A stretch of 52,771 bases of DNA from Bacillota bacterium (GTDB taxonomy: Bacteria > Bacillota > Clostridia > Christensenellales > Aristaeellaceae), in contig JAKPNM010000013.1 in NCBI GenBank assembly GCA_029548395.1, positions 1 through 52,771 on the forward strand, written 5' to 3'. Of this stretch, positions 51,261-52,771 are shown piece by piece; within the stretch, counting starts at the first letter, position 1, and each line of letters begins with the position of its first letter. A program made the translations under genes and the position numbers. The notes below the pieces were generated by a model. The model saw only the letters and a program-made list of their open reading frames with translations, was not told the DNA's origin and did not search any database.

Positions 51261-52771
51261 ATGCAGCCAGGCCATCCGGCGGCGCAGGACATGCGCCTGC
51301 GCTATTTACGGCAACTGTCCAAGGAATACCCCACCCAAAAGGCGGCCGCCGCGCGCATCGTATCGCTGAAAGCCTGGATGCGCCTGCCCAAGGGCACGGA
51401 ATACTTCTTCTCCGACCTTCATGGCGAGCACAAGGGTTTTTTGCGCATGCTCAAAAGCGCCTCGGGCACCATCCGCGACAAGATCGAAACGCTGTTTTCC
51501 GGCGCGCTGTCCAAAAAGGACCGGGATGAGCTGGCGCAGCTGATCTATGAGCCGGAAGCCATGCTGCGCCACATGCAGCGCGAGGGCTTGCTGAGCGAGG
51601 AATGGTACTATCTGTCCATCACGCGGCTGATCATGGTGTTCAAGGCCGTGTCCGCCAAGTACACGCGTTCCATGGCAGAGCGCGTCATTCCCGAGGATTT
51701 CCGCGGCGCGATCAATGAGCTGAGCTACAAGGATGAGGACGAGAGCCGGGCGCAATATCACTACGGCGTGGTGCGCGCCATCCTGGACACCGGCATCGCC
51801 GGCGCCTTCATCAACTCCCTGTGCGACGCCATCCGCAGGCTGTGCGTGGCGCAATTGTACATCATCGGCGACATCTATGACCGCGGCGCCCACCCGGACC
51901 TGATCATGGATGAGCTGATGGCCTTCCAGAAGGTGGACCTGCTCTGGGGCAACCACGACATCCACTGGCTGGGCGCGGCCCTGGGCAACCCCGCGCTGAT
52001 TGCCGGGGTCATCCGCCAGGGCATTTCCTACAACACCTTTGACCTGTTTGAGGATGGCTACGGACTCAACCTGCGCCCCCTGTCCGTCTTCGCCAACGAG
52101 GTCTACGCGGACGACCCCTGCCTGGCGTTCCGCCCCAAGGACCAGTTCAACATCAACCTCTATGATACCGTGGACCCGGACCTGGGCGCCCGCATGCAAA
52201 AGGCTATGGCGGTCATCCAGTTCAAGCTGGAGGGGCAGCTGCTGCGCCGGCGTCCGGAGTACGGGATGGACAGCCGGGACCTGCTCAGCCGCGTGGACTA
52301 CAGGAAGGGCACCGTCACGATCGACGGCAGGGAGTATCCCCTCAGGGACAGCAGCTTCCCCACCATCGACCCCGAGGATCCCCTGCGGCTCAGCCCCGGG
52401 GAGGAGGAGCTGATGAGAGCGCTCACCGCCTCCTTCCGCCACGGCGTGCGCCTGCAGCGCCATATGCGCTTTTTCATCAGCCACGGAAAGCTTTACCTCA
52501 GGCGCAACGGCCTGCTGCTGTATCACGGCTGCGTTCCCATGACGCCGGAGGGCGAATTCGCCCGGTTCACCGTGGACGGCAGGACGCTCTCGGGCTCCGC
52601 GCTGTTTGATTACATCCAGGACAAGGTCCGCGAGGCCTGGTACCTTGAGTACGACAGCGAAGCCCAGGTGGCCGCGCGCGATTTTCTGTGGTATCTGTGG
52701 TGCGGCCCGCTGTCGCCCATCTTTGGCAAGGACCGCATGGCCACCTTCGAGCGCACGCTGATTGAGGACAA
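51261..52771 (+). CDS. fbp: Class III fructose-1,6-bisphosphatase (3' end outside window)
   Basis: The gluconeogenic enzyme converting fructose-1,6-bisphosphate to fructose-6-phosphate, of the class found in Bacillota. 503 codons are visible of the usual 640-670. Metallophosphatase motifs are present: EYFFSDLHGEHKGFLRML, IIGDIYDRGAHPDLI, LWGNHDIHWLGAALGN and FFISHGKLYLRRNGLLLYHG. GGAGGTGA precedes the ATG. It has its own promoter. Nothing suggests damage in the visible part. Confidence 0.95.
   Translation, partial: MQPGHPAAQDMRLRYLRQLSKEYPTQKAAAARIVSLKAWMRLPKGTEYFFSDLHGEHKGFLRMLKSASGTIRDKIETLFSGALSKKDRDELAQLIYEPEAMLRHMQREGLLSEEWYYLSITRLIMVFKAVSAKYTRSMAERVIPEDFRGAINELSYKDEDESRAQYHYGVVRAILDTGIAGAFINSLCDAIRRLCVAQLYIIGDIYDRGAHPDLIMDELMAFQKVDLLWGNHDIHWLGAALGNPALIAGVIRQGISYNTFDLFEDGYGLNLRPLSVFANEVYADDPCLAFRPKDQFNINLYDTVDPDLGARMQKAMAVIQFKLEGQLLRRRPEYGMDSRDLLSRVDYRKGTVTIDGREYPLRDSSFPTIDPEDPLRLSPGEEELMRALTASFRHGVRLQRHMRFFISHGKLYLRRNGLLLYHGCVPMTPEGEFARFTVDGRTLSGSALFDYIQDKVREAWYLEYDSEAQVAARDFLWYLWCGPLSPIFGKDRMATFERTLIED

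Noticed and set aside
1..52771. CRISPR arrays, transposase genes, rRNA genes
   Set aside because: No regularly spaced repeats, no recognisable transposase or integrase motifs and no rRNA segments were seen on either strand.

Overview
The window reads as a chromosomal segment of a GC-rich member of the Bacillota (class Clostridia). Three things point there: the housekeeping order bL31 - DUF1385 - PrmC - RF1, a class III fructose-1,6-bisphosphatase, and AGGAGG-type ribosome binding sites in front of almost every gene. Sugar-binding proteins with Ala-x-Ala signal peptides and no lipobox cysteine resemble what I recall from Christensenellales/Aristaeella-like gut bacteria. That placement is inference.

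Left part (1-19.5 kb): carbohydrate uptake. A sugar-binding protein gene on the minus strand (169-1812) has a perfect palindromic operator upstream. It is followed by an AT-rich esterase gene and the remains of a BMP-family binding-protein gene. Then comes a tightly packed plus-strand operon (3561-19519): a LacI-type repressor with an operator just after its own promoter, a GH31 alpha-glycosidase, a conventional sugar-binding protein, a 937-residue fused binding protein, two permeases, an NHL/TPR/Yip1 membrane protein, a DUF5696 secreted protein and a second pair of permeases. From the fused binding protein onward, six of the seven neighbouring gene pairs overlap and one pair is 1 bp apart. 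There is no ATPase gene, so an ATPase encoded elsewhere must drive both permease pairs. This is the best candidate for an undescribed system.

Middle (19.5-30.8 kb): a probable genomic island. An intact tRNA-Val(GAC) gene with its terminator lies at 30676-30794. A diverged copy of the 3' half of that tRNA plus terminator lies at 19549-19635 (79 of 87 positions identical by hand count). Between them is a visibly AT-richer block with no integrase: an RpiR regulator divergent from an operon for a GH4 glycosidase, a ChbG/YdjC deacetylase, a complete Ugp-like ABC importer with its own ATPase, a Gfo/Idh/MocA oxidoreductase, an RDD membrane protein and an alkaline-phosphatase-superfamily hydrolase. 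A duplicated 3' stub of a permease gene sits inside the operon.

Right part (30.8-52.8 kb): mostly GC-rich core genes. These are a type B carboxylesterase, a degenerate receiver-like protein next to an SPFH zinc-ribbon protein, PyrE, a CapA-like protein, a DUF6273-phosphodiester glycosidase fusion, an SDR, RF3, threonine aldolase, a FucU-type mutarotase, a K+-dependent membrane pyrophosphatase, an unusual secreted two-domain protein in an AT-rich pocket, bL31, DUF1385, PrmC, RF1, a peptidoglycan-binding anchor protein and the 5' part of fbp, which runs off the right edge.
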